NCBI RefSeq assembly: GCF_041146395.1
Contig: NC_090984.1
Location: 86,129,114-86,193,113 of the forward strand
DNA from: Eulemur rufifrons
Lineage: Eukaryota > Chordata > Mammalia > Primates > Lemuridae
Direction: 5' to 3'
Length of the DNA stretch: 64,000 bases
The notes under the pieces were generated by a model that was given only the letters and a program-made list of their open reading frames with translations, did no database searches and was not told where the DNA came from. This document shows, one piece after another, positions 1 through 11,030 of the stretch (position 1 is its first letter; every line of letters begins with the position of its first letter). Position numbers and translations under genes: made by a program.

Positions 1-46
1 AATAAATATTTTTTTAATTGATTGGATTGATTTTTTTAAAAAAACT

Positions 47-150
47 AAGGCTCAGAGAGTTTCAGTTCCTTTCTCAAGGTGAAACAGCTGGTTAGTGGCA
101 GAGTTGAGGATCTGAATAAATCTGTGCTCCAAATCGAATGCTTTGCTCAC
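47..150 (-). repeat. MIR SINE fragment
   Basis: Reads as the antisense of the MIR core: a 'ggctcagagag' motif, then a degraded 'cacagctggttagtggcagag' block and a degraded B-box area. Diverged remnant with no internal Pol III function expected. Confidence 0.7.
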
Positions 151-243
151 AGCATCATGGTGTCTCTCCTACATGGGTAAGTGGGAGGTGCTCAGTAATG
201 CATTACTAGATCGTGGGATGCGCATGCACCCTAGGTGAGGGAA

Positions 244-312
244 TCAGGACTTTATTCTGCAGACAGTGGGGAACCATGGATGGTTTTGGATACAGAAATG
301 ACAAGAACAGAG
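244..312 (-). repeat. L2 LINE fragment (antisense)
   Basis: 'gactttattctgcagacagtgggga' followed by 'ccatggatggtttt' resembles the antisense of the L2 reverse-transcriptase region. Short and diverged, so the family call is tentative. Confidence 0.45.
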
Positions 313-382
313 GAATCAGATTTCCTCATGCCTTCCAGAAGTGAAAGTGAGGGCAGAAGAATACAAGAAGAATTTGGGGCTT

Positions 383-456
383 TTTGCCATGACCTTCATT
401 TATAAAATAATACCACCCACCTCGTATGACTTTTGTGAAGATGAAAATAAATAATG
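383..456 (+). repeat. MIR fragment
   Basis: 'cttcatttataaaataataccacccacctcgtatgac' and 'gtgaagatgaaaataaat' follow the sense MIR 3' half (cctcatctgtaaaatgg..., then the gtgaggattaaatga block). Confidence 0.6.
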
Positions 457-2434
457 CATATAGAAATGCTGTGTGGCCACCTACCTCTTTGTAAATATCG
501 TTATTTTTTTCCTCTTAATGTTTGTTAAAGGGGCTGTAGAGGTTTGTAGCTACTTCTAGAAGACTCTGAGCGGACACTTTGAGGAGCCACTCTCTGAAGG
601 TGGTGCTGAGAATGTAAATGAAGCTTTCAAGCTACTAGCAAGTCGTGGATCTTGAGAAGCCAGATAGGAGCAGCTGGAAATTTCCCAGGTGTTGAACTGG
701 GGCAGAGGACAGGCCAGGTAGGAGGTACTGTTGATGGGAGATCCTCCACTAGGAGGGAGTTTTGTACGTGGTCTTGAGAGACAGCTTGGGACTTAGGTCA
801 TCCAAGGAAGGCCTGTTGAAGGGACTGTTGTTATGTTATTCTCTTTGGACCTACTGTTTAGGAGAGGGCATAGTAGAATGTGCAGAATGGAAGTTATTCT
901 GGAGGCCCTGGTGGTCTGGATTTCCAACTGGTATTAAGAACTACATGCAGACTTAGAGAAAGCATCTTTCAGGAACAGAAGATTAATTTGCCCCTCTGGC
1001 CTTCCCAGCACAATTAATGCATTCTGCAAATACCTAGTGAATTAATCGACTGGAACCCCCTAAACTGGCTTCCCTGTGACCCAGCTCTGGACTGTGGGTC
1101 TTCCTGGCACAATATGAAGCAGGTGAGGTGGAAATGTGCTGAAGTGGAGGTCAAACGTTCTGAGTTCTATTCCCAGCTCTTTTAAGAATAAACTGACATA
1201 AATGATGTCTGCGACCGACCTGTTTTACAGATGGCACTTGGGGATTTTTTTCTAGCATCTTGGCAATGAATCTGACTCATCTTTTAGTCTAACAGGTCCT
1301 CTCGAGTAAAAGCTGAACATACAATTGTGACCGAAACTCACACAATTTTTCAAAGAATTAAGTTTAAACACATTATCCAGAAGAAAATGTTGTATATGGG
1401 TGCCACAGTCTAGATTTTCCCAAGTCACCTATGAAAAGACGATATAAATGGAACTGATTCCAAATGACTTCCATTAGCGAGAACCATGTTTTAAACCAAC
1501 ATGGGTTTAAAAATTGAACATCTTTGCAAATACAACTGAGAAAACTGTCCTTTAATTTGGATCTAGTTTAAATTATTTAATGAATCCCTTTTCCCAGTTA
1601 ATTGGACATTAGGTTTAAGAATGAATGAAAGTGTTTCACGTGCCACACAATAAACAGTGTCTGCGGCAGGCAGCAAAACCAGCTGACATTCTTGAAGAGA
1701 TGGATCAGTGGTCTGGTCTCAACCTCAGGCCTGGGAAAACCATTAACCGAACAACTTGAGTTTTTTATTTTTAATTTGATACACTGTGTTTAATGCAAAA
1801 TGTATGGGTATTTCGTGAGGCAGTTTGCCTAATTGTGGGGAATGGCTGTAATCCCAGTGGGTTTATCTTGCAGGCTTGTAGGGCTGCTGTTATTTCCTGG
1901 TGGGTGTCTAAGGGAGGAGGCAGGAGAATGCCGAGAATCTGGGGGAATGAAGCCTTAAGAAACAGTCCTTTGATTAGATTCGAACAGGCTTCTTTATCCT
2001 GTGGACATTAGGCTTCGGCGCTCCCCGAGGGAAGCTGTGAGCTGGGCTGTGGGTGAAATGCCAAATCAGTCCTTGCCTGCTTTGCGACAGTGGGTCATTG
2101 CAGGAATCCAGGAAAGAGAATTCAAAAGACCGCTGCGTGGAGCTGATAACCTTACGGAATGCCACCCAAGAAAGGGGGAGAGCACAGGCGTTCTGAGTAA
2201 ACCCACCTCTGGGTGCTCACACGGCCCCTCCCACAGTCTCTCCCCTCCTGCAACAACCATTTCTCGAGCGCCCACCATCTGCCCAGCACATGGCTAAGAT
2301 AAGATCCCTTGCCTGGAAAAGCTTGGTTTTGGTAGACATGCTTCCCATCCAGATCATTAAGGCACAAATTAAAATTATGATGCTTAATTCAGTGGAGACA
2401 TGAGGGCCAGTATGACTAAGTGTTGGGAAACATC
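457..2434. other. Single-copy sequence, no gene seen
   Basis: About 2 kb without a repeat I recognise with confidence. The short ORFs here (up to 98 codons) have no family signature, and antisense ORFs of similar size overlap them, as expected by chance. 1640-1720 and 2200-2300 are locally richer in GC but lack a CpG cluster. Confidence 0.5.
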
Positions 2435-2665
2435 AACTTCACTCATTGCAGCAAACATGTATTGCATGCCTGCAATGTGCCACACATGCTCTGTTCTAGG
2501 TGCCAACCATAGACAAAACAAGAGCAGTCTGCCCACTTTCCAGTCTGGTGGGCCAGGAAGGGATTGGAGGGAGGTTACGGGTCTGGATTTTGAGAGATGA
2601 GTTGTGTCCTATTATGGGAGAAGACACAGAGACCAGGACATGGAGTGCTGAGATAATCACGAGAA
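2435..2665 (-). repeat. L2 LINE 3' region (antisense)
   Basis: 'gcaaacatgtattgcatgcctgcaatgtgccacacatgctctgttctaggtgcc' is a diverged antisense L2 tail (sense: tgcctggcacatagtaggcactcaataaatg). The following 'agacaaaacaagagcag...ccagtctggtgggccagg' continues the same consensus, so this is one insertion running 3' to 5'. Confidence 0.75.
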
Positions 2666-2670
2666 ATTCA

Positions 2671-2707
2671 GAGAGAGCGAGAGCGAGAGCGAGAGCGAGA
2701 GAGAGAA
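2671..2707 (+). repeat. (GAGAGC)n-type simple repeat
   Basis: Six-base units gagcga/gagagc repeat without interruption inside the antisense L2. It creates Arg-Ala and Leu-Ala dipeptide runs in two frames, which explains low-complexity ORFs in this stretch. Confidence 0.9.
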
Positions 2708-3090
2708 GGTAGACACCAAGAGAAGTTTCAGGCAATAGGCAAGAAAAGGAAGGTGTTTGAAGCCATCTTTGAAGGCTTCTGTGTGCCGTGTCATTGAGTT
2801 TGGTTTTTGTTCTGCAAGAACTGGAAGCCAATGAAGGATTTAAACAGGGATACTTGAGTACATGCACATTCTAGAACAATTGCTCTCGCAGTTAGAGAGG
2901 AGGAGGAATCTAACGTAAGGCTGCTGTAGCCAGTAGAGGAGAGTGTGCAAGAAGACAGCATTTAACCACTTGAATTGCCCCAGAAGGGTCAAGAAGGGCA
3001 ACGACTGAAAACAGGCCACTGGATTTGGCAAGGATGCCAGGGGGACCTTGTCCAGAACAGTGCTCTGGTAGCAACTGGATGGCCCTGGTT
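2708..3090 (-). repeat. L2 LINE ORF region (antisense), degraded
   Basis: 'gttctgcaagaactggaagccaatgaaggatttaaacaggg' at about 2808-2850 and 'actgaaaacaggccactggatttggcaaggatgcc...gaccttgtccagaacag' at about 3005-3062 match two successive antisense blocks of the L2 reverse-transcriptase region, in the order expected if this continues the L2 at 2435. Reading frames are destroyed. Confidence 0.65.
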
Positions 3091-5894
3091 TAAAGAGTCA
3101 TTTTCAGGGCAGCACAGCGGAGGCTCGAATTGTCCAGAGCAGAGTAGCTTTTTGTGGTGGTTCTCCAGGCCGGTGAGTGTGGTTTGCTTTGTAAGGAAGA
3201 AAACCCAAGGAGTTCCTCTTACAATCAGTGACTGTGATGCCCTTGACAACTGTCGTGTGATGTGGGTGTGAGGTTTGTCCTTTAACTGTTAGGACCCAAG
3301 AAGCCCCTGTGGCAGCCTTCATTCAACTCAGGATCCCTTTCCCCAATTTGGGCTGCCAGCTGTCTTGAGTTTGCGGGGAGCATCCTGATGTTAGAGTTTT
3401 CAGAACATTGTTTACAAAAAGGAAGCATTACAATCACTCCTGTGTCCCAGGTTCCATTTCTCATCTTCCAAAGCCCAGGAACTGCCTCCCTGAGTTCTAA
3501 TGTGTGTGTGTGTGAGCTCTGAAGGGCTGGAGCAAATCTCTGATAATCCACTGGAAAGTCTATAAAGGTGGGGTTACACCCCAGGGACCCTATCTGTTGA
3601 CTGCCAATTCTGTTCCCCTACCCAGTGGCAGAACCAACCTGTTTTTATGACATTGTGACCCAGCCAGCTCTTTGTTATAATCATTGTTTCCATTCTTTTC
3701 CAAAATAAACATGTTTACAGTCATTTGCAAACAGAGAAATGAAAGTTTTCCATCCCTAGGTACAGTGTGTATATTTTTAAAAACAAAGAATTTAGCAAAG
3801 GAATTTAATCTCATCTCTGGTTACTTTGTAATTTGCCTGGTGCTTTAGACCTTAGAAGGTAATTTTTTTTTTTTTCATTTAGATTCAGGTAAATTCTCCC
3901 CCACCTCCTCCCCACCCCCTTTCTGGCTTTGTTCAGAACTATCAAGCAGAATGGCTTAAGGAGAATAGGACCTTATTGTATCACATTTCAGGAATGAGCA
4001 GTGAGGAAACAGGAGCCAAGCCTGGAAATGAAAATGTCCTTGTAAATGACCAAGAGAAGATAGGAATTAAAATACACAGCTGTTATGGTGCCAGAAAATT
4101 GTCTGCCCTCTTTGAAACAAACTGGTGAGTGCTATTTTGCATTTATATCAGTTTTAAAGAAATAATAAATGCCATTCTCCCTGTTCAAATAAAATGTAAT
4201 TGCATAACTGCTTTGCAGATAGCCCTACCTTTTTGTAGCCATAGATATGAACAGCTTACTACCCCTAAAAAATCCCAGCTATCATCTCTATTTAATGTAA
4301 ACAGGGTTTGTTTAGTCTGGATGATTAGTAATTTTATTTCAGAAAGAAATGACTGATTAAGAGTTGTGCACATGTCATGATCAAAGCTTCCTTCTTGTTC
4401 ACTGGGGGTGTCAGAGGTAGCCCAGCTGTTTATGTATCCACTGGGCTAAATTAGTATCATTATCACTTCAGTAAAGCTCAGATATTACTGTGTTCTCTGC
4501 TAAAGAAACCAATTACAGTATCTGCTGGACGGTATATTAAATGACACCATTTAATTAAAGCCTAATCTCCCTCTGAATGAACCATATTTTAAATCATTGT
4601 ACATTATTTCATTCAATTACTGCAAACCTCTGTCCATTTTTAAGTGCAGAAAAAAACCTCATTTGGCACCCCGGCAGCCAGGAAGAATAATTGCCATTTT
4701 GTGTTGTGTTTGGTGCTGAGTGCCCAGTAATAGTCAATCCAGGACACGCATCAGTTCATGGGCTCTTTTAGTTTTAAAATATTTCAGATTTGTTTCTCAA
4801 GCCTCTCGGCAGCAAAGGCCCCTATTCTACGATTGCCAGTGGTTCTCTCCAAGGACTGGGGGATAATGGAGACCTTTAAAAAGAATATGTTTAGACGAAT
4901 AAAGCCATTAAAGAAATACAATTCCCACGCCAGGAGCCAAGCTATGTAACTGACAGGATAGCAATTCATTTTGAATGAATATCTCATAAGGGAATGCAAG
5001 AATTAAAATGAACTTGACAGTGAACTCAAGAGATAACCTGTAATAGAATGAAAAATTCACTTGTTAGAAGGGAAAATGAGCTAAAAAAGAAGTAGCTAGT
5101 AAAAAAAAAAAAAAGAAGGCAGGGGACACAGATGTGAATGGACTCTCATTCCCTCTGTTCATTTACTTTACCCATGGAGAAATGCTGGCACACATTTAGG
5201 TAGCATAGAGCAGTAGCCACTAGCCAAATAACAGCATGCTGCTTCTGTAGCTTGTGATGCCAAAGAATATGGTACGTGGATTGAGTGTGTTTATCAGTCC
5301 ATTGGGTGATCAGTAAGGTCCCAGGGAAGGGAAATAGTGGTGATGCATCCCAGATAGTGTAGGAACGTCCCCCAGAATCCAGACTGTGGGTGGGAAGGTT
5401 GGAACTCAACCCCAGGACCTAGCACCATGCCTTGTCCAAGGAAATCCTTTGCCAATTCGTTTCCATTTCCGGAAGCCATAGTCTTGATTTCTGAAATTAA
5501 TGGCCCACAGCTAAATGGATCCATTTATCTTGGCCAGTCCTTGGTGGGTGTGGCCTACATGAGTCCACATTCAGACCTGAGGAATGGCGGTGGTCAACGT
5601 TGGTTGTAAAAGATGACTAGAGTGTAGGGTGAGGAGTCTCCATGCATTTGTGCAACTTTGTGGATTTTATTCCCTTTTTGTTACAGTTTTTGAAAACAAC
5701 TCTTAATTTTATGTCATTTCAATCACCTACAGTTAGGGAACATATGCAATGTTTAAGCCTTGTTATTGTGACTATAAATTGATCCAGTATCAATAGAGGT
5801 TAAACGTGTATTTTTTAGAGTGCCTCACTCATTCACTCATTTAGCAAATATCTATAGATTCTTAATGATCATCAAGATAGGATAGAGACTGTGC
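3091..5894. other. Mostly single-copy sequence
   Basis: No interspersed repeat recognised with confidence. Contains a (GT)7 at 3501-3514, a T13 run at 3863-3875 and an A14 run at 5101-5114. The block 4380-5000 is AT-rich and repeat-free and is listed separately as a candidate conserved element. Confidence 0.5.
4380..5000. promoter_or_regulatory. Candidate conserved non-coding block
   Basis: AT-rich, repeat-free, with many TAAT/ATTA cores, e.g. 'ccatttaattaaagcctaatc' near 4548-4568 and 'gcaattcattttgaatgaat' near 4961-4980. These features are common in developmental enhancers, but a single sequence cannot show conservation. It could equally be neutral AT-rich DNA. Confidence 0.2.
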
Positions 5895-6080
5895 CCAAAA
5901 AAACTCAAATTCAAATTCCCAGCCCACCTTTGCTAACTGCGTAGGTTGAACATATTATTTAACTTTCCTGAACTGTAAGGTGAGGTTAATAATACATATC
6001 TCATGGGATTACTGTGAAAATTAAGAGAGTCATTTCAGGGTCTTCCATATAACAGATACTCAGTAAATAGTAAATATATT
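5895..6080 (+). repeat. MIR SINE
   Basis: Follows sense MIR: 'attcaaattcccagcccacctttgctaactgc' (B-box area), 'tttaactttcctgaactgtaaggtgaggttaataatacatatctcatgggatt', then 'aacagatactcagtaaatag' at the 3' end. Nearly full length, diverged. Confidence 0.75.
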
Positions 6081-6917
6081 ATGATTATTACTTTACATAA
6101 GTAGATGCTAGTTATCTTAGAATACTTATAGTTTGGCTTAGAGGCTGTACATGTATAAAGATAGTAATAATGATTTATTAAAAGCAATACTTCATGAACC
6201 ACAAAAACTAATGCCAGCTTGTGTGGGACAGTACATCTTAACATCTACACAGCATATACATGTACACAGATGGAATTTTTTAAATTAATGCATATTTGCT
6301 GTCAAGGATGCTTCATAATAGGAAATGGCAGTAGGCTTGCTCTCTGCACTGGCAGAGTGTCTAGGATCAGGCCTGAAATTATTAGATGTAATCATCAGGT
6401 TGGATTACTTATACAAAGCCAGTTATTCACCATCTGTCATTTGGAGACGGGCCCTTAGGCCCCACTTGGATGCCAGCCCATTGCTATGAAGCAGGGAGAA
6501 ATGTCTCTGTTCAAATAAGTTATCTCTCAGTTTCGAATTCTAATATGAGAGAGGACTGCAAATAGATGCTCTGTCTTAATGAAAAAGATGATGGGCATTT
6601 GTTGTCCTACTTATGGGCAGAAACAATGGATGGGACATGCATATTGAGGATTTTAAGAAAGAGAGCTGAAGAATAAGATATTTAAAAACTTAAACTAGGA
6701 TCAAAGATAAATTCTGTATCAATTTGTCCAGGTGGGAGAAGAAAGTCCCATCTATGTGTTTACCCTGAGGCAGGGGTTAACAGGCCATGGGAAATTCGTG
6801 ACGGCTGAAAACTTTCCAACAATGTTATGGTGCTATGTGAAGCATGTCATGCACAAGTCATCTTTACTGTGATCTGGCTGAAATAAAAATGGGTGTCAAT
6901 AGGTAGAGGCCTGGCAT
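6081..6917. other. Single-copy sequence, nothing recognised
   Basis: Moderately AT-rich. No repeat family, RNA gene or protein-like ORF seen. Confidence 0.5.
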
Positions 6918-7012
6918 ACCCTATGGGGAGATTGAGGCACAGTGGGGCCAAGTAGCTAATGATACAAAATAATTTCCAGTGATAGAACCCAGAGTGATTG
7001 ATCAGAAAACTA
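6918..7012 (-). repeat. MIR fragment
   Basis: 'tatggggagattgaggcacagtggggccaagtagctaatgat' and 'agtgatagaacccagagtgattgatc' track the antisense MIR core. Confidence 0.6.
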
Positions 7013-7149
7013 TATCTTGTTACAGGATAAGAGAAGAGAGCCTATGGTGTAGCCTCTGTGCTCACAATCAGTGCAGCTTTTATTATTATTAACTCCAACA
7101 ATAACAAAAACTTAGCTGTGCTAAGTGCTACCAATGAGGAGACAAGCTT

Positions 7150-7297
7150 ATTAAACTGGCCCCCCACCTTCCTATCTTTCCCTGCTCTGACTCATCCATA
7201 CATATTGCTGAGCAATTCTTCCTAAAGCACTGCTTTGATCATATCACTTCCCTGGTTAAAAAGCTTCAATGCCTCCCCAGCTCCTCAGACCTAAGTA
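7150..7297 (+). repeat. L2 LINE fragment
   Basis: 'ttcctaaagcactgctttgatcatatcacttccctggttaaaaagcttcaatgcctccccagctcctcagac' matches the sense L2 block 'gatcatgtcactcccctgctcaaaaccctccaatggctcccc'. It is cut at 7297 by a Tigger1 insertion at a TA. Confidence 0.7.
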
Positions 7298-7337
7298 CAG
7301 GCATACCTCGTTTTATTGCACTTCACGGATACTGTGG

Positions 7338-7362
7338 TTTTTGTTGTTGTTGTTGTTGTTTT
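7338..7362 (+). repeat. (TTG)n microsatellite inside Tigger1
   Basis: Seven to eight TTG units expanded near the element's left end, where consensus Tigger1 has only a short T-rich stretch. Confidence 0.85.
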
Positions 7363-7720
7363 GTTTTCTTTACAAATTGAAGGTTTTTAGTAACCCGGTT
7401 TCAAGCAAGTATATCAGTGCCATTTTCCAACAGCACGTGTTGTTCGTGTCTGTGTGTCCCATTTTGGTAATTCCTGCAATATCTCCAACATTTTTTATTA
7501 TTATATCTGTTATGATGATCTGTGTTATTATGATGTGATATTATTGTAATTGTTTGGGGGCACCTTGAACCGCAGGCATACAACACAATGGACTTTGTAC
7601 ATGCTGGGTGTGGTCTGACTGCTCCACTGACGGGCTGGTCCCCATCCCTCTCCCTCCCCTCAGGCCTCCCTCTACCCTGAGACACAACGATATTGAAATA
7701 CATCCAGTTAAGAACCCAGA

Positions 7721-7831
7721 ATGGCTAAGTTTTCAAGGGAGAGGAAGAGTCACATGTCTCTCACTTTAAATCAAAAGCTAGAAATGATTAAGGTTAGTGA
7801 GGATGGCATGTTGAAAGCTGAGATAGGCTGA
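7721..7831 (+). pseudogene. Tigger1 transposase N-terminal remnant
   Basis: ATG at 7721 opens 36 codons ending at TGA 7829-7831. The peptide starts MAKFSRERKSHMSLTLNQKL and continues with the 'EMIKVSEDGMLKAEIG' helix region typical of the CENP-B/pogo-like N-terminal helix-turn-helix of Tigger transposases. The stop replaces a sense codon of the consensus, and the catalytic DDE domain is absent because the element is truncated. Non-functional. Confidence 0.8.
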
Positions 7832-7847
7832 ACTCAAGTTCAGAAAC

Positions 7848-7935
7848 ATTGGATGATTTTCTCAAGATGACACAACTAGCCGGTAGCAACAGAGAGTTGA
7901 AACTGAGGTCTCAAAAATCTCAGTCCCTATTATTT
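7848..7935 (-). repeat. MIR fragment
   Basis: 'gattttctcaagatgacacaactagccggtagcaacagagagttgaaactgaggtct' is the antisense MIR 'cttgcccaaggtcacacagctagtaagtggcagagc...' block. Confidence 0.65.
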
Positions 7936-7965
7936 CTTCTTAAAAACATAAACAATGGCCTCATA

Positions 7966-8165
7966 ATGACGGTGAACATTTTACTGAGCACCGAGCTGGG
8001 CACTGTGCTAAGTGTTTCACACGTATCGTCACATTTAAGCCTCTGCAAAGCCATGTGAAGTGGGTACTGTTACCATCTTCGTTTTAAAAGAGTTAAGATC
8101 CAGGGAGGTTGAAGTCATGAAGTTTATGATAACATAACTAGTAAGGGCCAGAGGTGAAATTCTTC
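7966..8165 (-). repeat. MIR SINE, near full length
   Basis: 'gaacattttactgagcaccgagctgggcactgtgctaagtgtttcacacgtatcgtcacatttaagcc' followed by 'gtgggtactgttaccatctt' and 'taactagtaagggccagagg' follows antisense MIR closely from its 3' end inward. Confidence 0.85.
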
Positions 8166-8199
8166 CCTAAGGGAACCTGGTCAAGGACTTTCAAGGAAT

Positions 8200-8715
8200 A
8201 TTTGAGAAGAGAGAGCTGGGGGTAAGTGGCAGGCAGCTGCCCGGCCCCAGACCCCCGGGCCCCCTGAGTCCACCTGCAGCTGCAGGGAAGACAGTTTGCA
8301 GCACACCCACTGCTCCTCTCCTCACGTACCTGCAGCTCACTTCTTCTGTGCCCAGGGTTTCTTCTGCACACTCCCCACCCCTCCATGGGTACACTGGTGT
8401 GACCTGGAAGTGCAGGGAGCTCATGCCCCTGGGGCAACCCTCCTATGGGGGATGGGAAAGGTGGGTAATACCCAGTTCTCTGTTTTCCAGTGGGGGATTC
8501 GGAGGTGTGTTCACCAGGAGACTCGAGCTTTAGGTACTCAAGTAACCCCTTCATTAATACACTTATTACCGGCTTTCTCCCTTCCCTATGTCACGTTCCC
8601 TCTGCCTCAATTCTACCCCCAGGGATCACCACCCAAAATAAACTACTATACTTTCACTCAAGTCTTTATCTCAGGACCTCTTGTAGGAGGAACCAAAACT
8701 AAGACAGTAGTTTAG
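8200..8715 (+). repeat. Unassigned interspersed repeat, LTR-like 3' end
   Basis: The last 100 bases ('cacccaaaataaac...cactcaagtctttatctcaggacctcttgtaggaggaaccaaaactaagacag') match a common mammalian repeat end with an AATAAA-type signal near 8636. The upstream GC-rich part ('ggagctcatgcccctggggcaaccctcc') belongs to the same family in my memory, but I cannot name it. Two 138-139 codon ORFs on opposite strands lie inside and are not genes. Confidence 0.4.
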
Positions 8716-10020
8716 AGGAGACATATTTAAATCATCTACGCTGACACTGAATATTCCATTTAGAATGGGAACACTGTAGGAATTCTGCCTTGACTCTTAA
8801 CAGAAGGGAGAGGGCAAAAATGTTGAAAAAGGATGTTGATGAAGATGAATTTTTTCAATGGTAAGAGATGCAAGTGAAGTTATGAAGGAAGTCTTTAAAA
8901 TGCCACTTATAAAACCTCAAGAGCAGCCTCTTTGGGCACTTAGACCTGTGTCCAGAGGGCCAGGGGTAGGGGGGGTATCCCCTACAGCTTCTGGACGGAG
9001 TGGAGGAGGGCTGGGGAGACAGAGAAGGACCCCTTCTTCGCCCTGTGGTGTGATTCAGGACTTCCCTCATTTTACACACTAAGCTCAGACAGAGATAAGC
9101 TGATGTTCCATGTTTCACAATATTTCAAAAGGCTTTGACAATAGAAGGTAATATAAGCACCTCTTTATATTCTCAAGGAGCTGATGTTTGAAGCCTAATC
9201 CTTAAGCATTGGTTCTAATAAATTTCTCCAAGGAACTGGTTTAGTCGATTTTTATCTTCACAGGTCAGATACAAGATTTTGTTGATGTCCTAGATGTATT
9301 AAAGTCATAATCCCCACCACTTTGGGATCTCCATATCCCATCTTATTCAGTTGATTTTATCTAACGCCTGTCATAACTAAAAATGATGGATAGCATACAT
9401 TTGTTTCTTAAGAAAAATAAATACATCAAGGTTAATTTGCTTAGACATTTTTGGAGAAAATATGCCATGTCTCTTGAGATATTAATAATATTATACATCC
9501 CTCTGTGTGTCCCAATTAGGGTTGAGGGTGTGTGCTCTGGAATCCCGAGAAAGATCCCCATCTAGCCCATCTGGAGTTCTAGGACAGGGGCTATTCTGGA
9601 AGTCTAGGGCATGCTCAAGGCTAATCACACTGTGGACTCTCCTCTGCCCAGTTCATATATAAGGAGCATCAGATTCCGAAAACTCTCAAGTGGCTTGCCC
9701 AGTAGACTGTATGTAGATGATCACCAACAAATATTTACTTAATTTTACTGAATCAAACTGGAAAAGAAAGATATCAGAAAAAAGTTTACAATTAATATTA
9801 ATAGCAATTAAAAGCTTATGAGTGAAGTAGAAGAGGAAGCACTACTCCTCCAACTACTTGAATTTGCTACTTGAGGACATGTTTGTGTGCGTGTGAGCAC
9901 GTGGTGGTCTATGTGCACATTCCTGATTCAAGACTGAGTGAATACATGAGTCTCATATCAGCTTACTGGACTCTTGCATGCTTTGAACAATCAACTACCA
10001 AGTTTCTGAAATGAGGTTAA
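8716..10020. other. Single-copy sequence, nothing firm
   Basis: No confident repeat or gene. A short piece near 9690-9745 may be a diverged MIR or L2 end. A G-rich patch, 'ccaggggtagggggggta', lies at about 8960-8977. Confidence 0.45.
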
Positions 10021-10160
10021 TTCTCTAAACACCAGGCTTTTGAGTTTGCTAGTATTGGGTCCAAATACTTGTTCTGCTTTAGTGGTTATGTTATCTAGGG
10101 CTAGTCACTTTACTTCTCCCAGTTTTCTCAGTTGTGAAATTGAGATACTACTGCCTTAGC
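10021..10160 (+). repeat. MIR SINE
   Basis: 'gtattgggtccaaatacttgttctgctttagtggttatgttatctagggctagtcactttacttctcccagttttctcag' follows sense MIR from the B-box area through the core. Confidence 0.8.
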
Positions 10161-10350
10161 CCTATACTTCTAAGAAGCAGAGCCAAGGCAAGGATTAAAG
10201 TGCTGAAGCTTTATTTGAGAAACACATACCCAGAGCAGGGTTTGGGAAGAAGGCAAGCAAGACAAGACAAATGGAAAAAAAAAAAAAAAAAAAAAGGGAG
10301 ATGTCACGCGCTGGCCTCCACTTTACAAGTTTTTCAACAGGGTATGTGTT
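10161..10350. repeat. Unassigned old repeat with A21 tract
   Basis: 'aagcagagccaaggcaaggattaaagtgctgaagctttatttgaga' resembles the end of a medium-copy mammalian repeat I cannot name. A pure A21 run occupies 10275-10295. No SINE body sits upstream of the A-run, so it is not an obvious retroposon tail. Confidence 0.35.
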
Positions 10351-10844
10351 AGAGAACTCTTAGAAACCACATCTCGGAGCCATTCATTCAAGGCAGGAAG
10401 GAGAGGGACTTATTTCTTCAATCCCCTACTATCTCACATCTTCTGTCCTTGCAGCTTGACCTCCTTAGCAACTAACTCCTCCCTAACTCATGGGTAGCAT
10501 CCCTAGCCCCTTGGTGACTGCGCAGGAATCCAGAGCCAATGGCCTGCAGTGTGGCATTTTATCCCCGCCTGGAAGTGGAAGGGAATTCAGAGACGATACA
10601 GCTCAGCATGTGGGACCTGAGAGCCAGGTAGACCAGGCAGGGGCGCTGGGCAAGGGCACCACACAGGTCCCACACTGGTGTGGCCTGAGAAATGCCTAGG
10701 GAAAGAAGCCAGTGTCAAGGGAATTGAGAAACTACACCCAGGTACCTGATACACGCAGGTCCGTGATGCTTAGGACTCTGAGACTGAACTCGTGAAGAGT
10801 GCCGAGCACGCGCCTGGCACTGCGGGGAGCGCGTGGACTCTGCA
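10351..10844. other. Single-copy, with small CpG cluster at 10798-10855
   Basis: About seven CpGs fall within roughly 60 bp ('gtgccgagcacgcgcctggcactgcggggagcgcgtgg'). It is far too short for a CpG island and partly overlaps the edge of an MIR. No TATA box or initiator arrangement is recognisable. Confidence 0.4.
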
Positions 10845-11030
10845 AGGCGACTTGCCTCGGTGATTAGCTTTGCCACGTGTTAGCCACGTAAACATTGGCA
10901 AGTCACTTGCATTAAACCTCAGGAGCCTCACTGTAAAAGGCAAGATAATAACTGTACTTATTTTATACAGTTATTGGGACGAATAAATGAGGTAATAAAG
11001 TGCTTAGCACAAATGTTAGCCATGATGATC
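10845..11030 (+). repeat. MIRb SINE
   Basis: 'acattggcaagtcacttgcattaaacctcaggagcctcactgtaaaaggc', then 'gggacgaataaatgaggtaataaagtgcttagcacaaatg', follow the sense MIRb core to its 3' end. A (GAT)-rich stretch follows to about 11060. Confidence 0.8.

Larger units (their letters stand above)
7298..7832 (+). mobile_element. Tigger1 DNA transposon, 5' part
   Basis: Begins at the canonical terminal motif 'caggcatacctcgttttattgc' right after a TA dinucleotide (7296-7297) within an L2. It continues through 'ttacaaattgaaggttttt', 'ccattttggtaattcctgcaatat', 'gtctgactgctccactgacggg' and 'ctcaggcctccc...ctgagacacaac', all in Tigger1 order, into the start of the transposase gene. Similarity stops near 7832, where an MIR follows, so the 3' part and right inverted repeat are gone. 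A pogo/Tc1-like fossil, immobile here. Confidence 0.92.

Noticed and set aside
1160..1300. Possible MIR beginning 'gagttctattcccagctctt'
   Set aside because: Similarity covers only about 20 bases and the flanks do not follow the consensus.
2496..2867. 123-codon minus-strand ORF with a Leu-Ala run
   Set aside because: The dipeptide run comes from the (GAGAGC)n repeat within an antisense L2, and the rest is L2 remnant out of frame.
8296..8715. 139-codon plus-strand ORF, overlapping a 138-codon minus-strand ORF at 8138-8554
   Set aside because: Both lie in an interspersed repeat, overlap on opposite strands, have no recognisable domain and lack promoter context.
10275..10295. A21 run as the tail of a young SINE
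   Set aside because: No SINE body or flanking duplication is present upstream. More likely a homopolymer expansion in an old repeat.
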